A stretch of DNA of 12,168 nucleotides from JBLNBU01 sp050260215 (lineage in GTDB: Bacteria; Pseudomonadota; Alphaproteobacteria; Rhodospirillales; Magnetospirillaceae), in the NCBI GenBank assembly GCA_050260215.1, contig JBLNBU010000225.1:1-12168 (forward strand), written 5' to 3'. The notes beneath the pieces are model-generated. The model had not been told where the DNA came from. It saw only the letters and a list, made by a program, of their open reading frames with translations, and made no database searches. A program made the position numbers and the translations under genes. Every line of letters begins with the position of its first letter. Position 1 is the first letter of the stretch. Shown one piece after another: positions 12,058 through 12,168 of this stretch.

Positions 12058-12142
12058 CTGCCGCTTTCCATGAGCGCGCCGGCCTTCTTCGTCCGCGGGA
12101 CGCGGGCCGGACCCGCTTTCGGAGCCTTGTGGAGAGCGACCA

Positions 12143-12168
12143 GTGTTCCCTGTCGTGATGCCGACCTA
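12143..12168 (+). CDS. argD: Probable acetylornithine aminotransferase ArgD, first codons only
   Basis: Only the first eight complete codons are present: GTG then FPVVMPT, with the ninth beginning TA. The string (M/V)xPVVMPTY is, from memory, how alphaproteobacterial ArgD proteins begin. GGAGAG (12131-12136) lies 6 nt before the GTG, a good ribosome-binding site, and a strong promoter stands about 90 bp upstream. ArgD is a PLP enzyme that transfers the amino group between N-acetylornithine and 2-oxoglutarate in arginine synthesis. ATG 12158 is an alternative start in the same frame. The call rests on a very short peptide plus the expression signals, and the remainder lies outside the window. 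Confidence 0.5.

Noticed and set aside
12070..12168. ATG 12070 as the start of the real downstream gene
   Set aside because: The 33 residues match nothing that I recognise, the predicted leader would be only about 6 nt, and the GTG at 12143 has a good ribosome-binding site and an ArgD-like start. It is kept only as a leader-ORF possibility.
1..12168. Search for intrinsic terminators, CRISPR repeats, insertion sequences, att sites and prophage genes
   Set aside because: Several GC hairpins occur but none is followed by a U-tract; no regularly spaced repeats, transposase or integrase-like proteins, or terminal inverted repeats were seen.

Overview
The window is a GC-rich (by eye around two thirds or more G+C), tightly packed bacterial chromosome segment. 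The gene set and the protein resemblances (bacteriohemerythrin, CheW, ApaG, 114-aa ArsC-like protein, two TrkH proteins, the typical alphaproteobacterial intergenic palindrome, an argD-like start) suggest an alphaproteobacterium of the Rhodospirillales, Magnetospirillum-like. That assignment is inference; no 16S or species marker is present. There are no phage, transposon, CRISPR or other mobile signatures, and the content reads as core housekeeping plus stress and osmotic functions.

Layout. 1-1039 (+): the C-terminal half of a pyridoxal kinase (pdxY) and a LysE-family exporter. 1036-2130 (-): a GNAT acetyltransferase, cheW and a tRNA-Ser(GGA). 2131-2330: an AT-richer gap holding a candidate tRNA promoter and a folded leader. 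2331-2627 (+): a small two-TM membrane protein of unknown function, followed by a perfect palindromic intergenic repeat. 2699-3816 (-): folE (GTP cyclohydrolase I, TTG start) behind apaG. 3817-4013: a divergent control region with a sigma70-like promoter for apaG and a sigma54-like -24/-12 element pointing at a bacteriohemerythrin. 4014-5050 (+): the hemerythrin and, translationally coupled to it, a secreted protein of unknown family. 5120-8012 (+): two tandem trkH potassium-transporter genes. 8017-8361 (-): an ArsC/YfgD-like reductase. 8426-10570 (+): a large YbiO-type MscS channel. 10559-11095 (-): recX. 11111-11914 (+): a YadH-like ABC-2 permease without its ATPase. 11915-12168: two hairpins, a good sigma70 promoter and the first codons of what looks like argD.

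How the genes fit together. The two TrkH proteins (K+ uptake) and the MscS-type channel (solute release on hypo-osmotic shock) form a loose osmotic-homeostasis neighbourhood, separated only by the ArsC-like gene. The hemerythrin and the coupled exported protein form a separate two-gene unit that may respond to oxygen or nitrogen state. The remaining genes are independent core functions.

Nothing here amounts to an obvious new defence or mobile system. The points most worth a second look are the reciprocal departures from the usual selectivity-filter sequence in the two TrkH copies, the hemerythrin plus secreted two-cysteine protein pair behind a possible sigma54 promoter, the 15-bp divergent recX/permease junction, and the leader of the argD-like gene.
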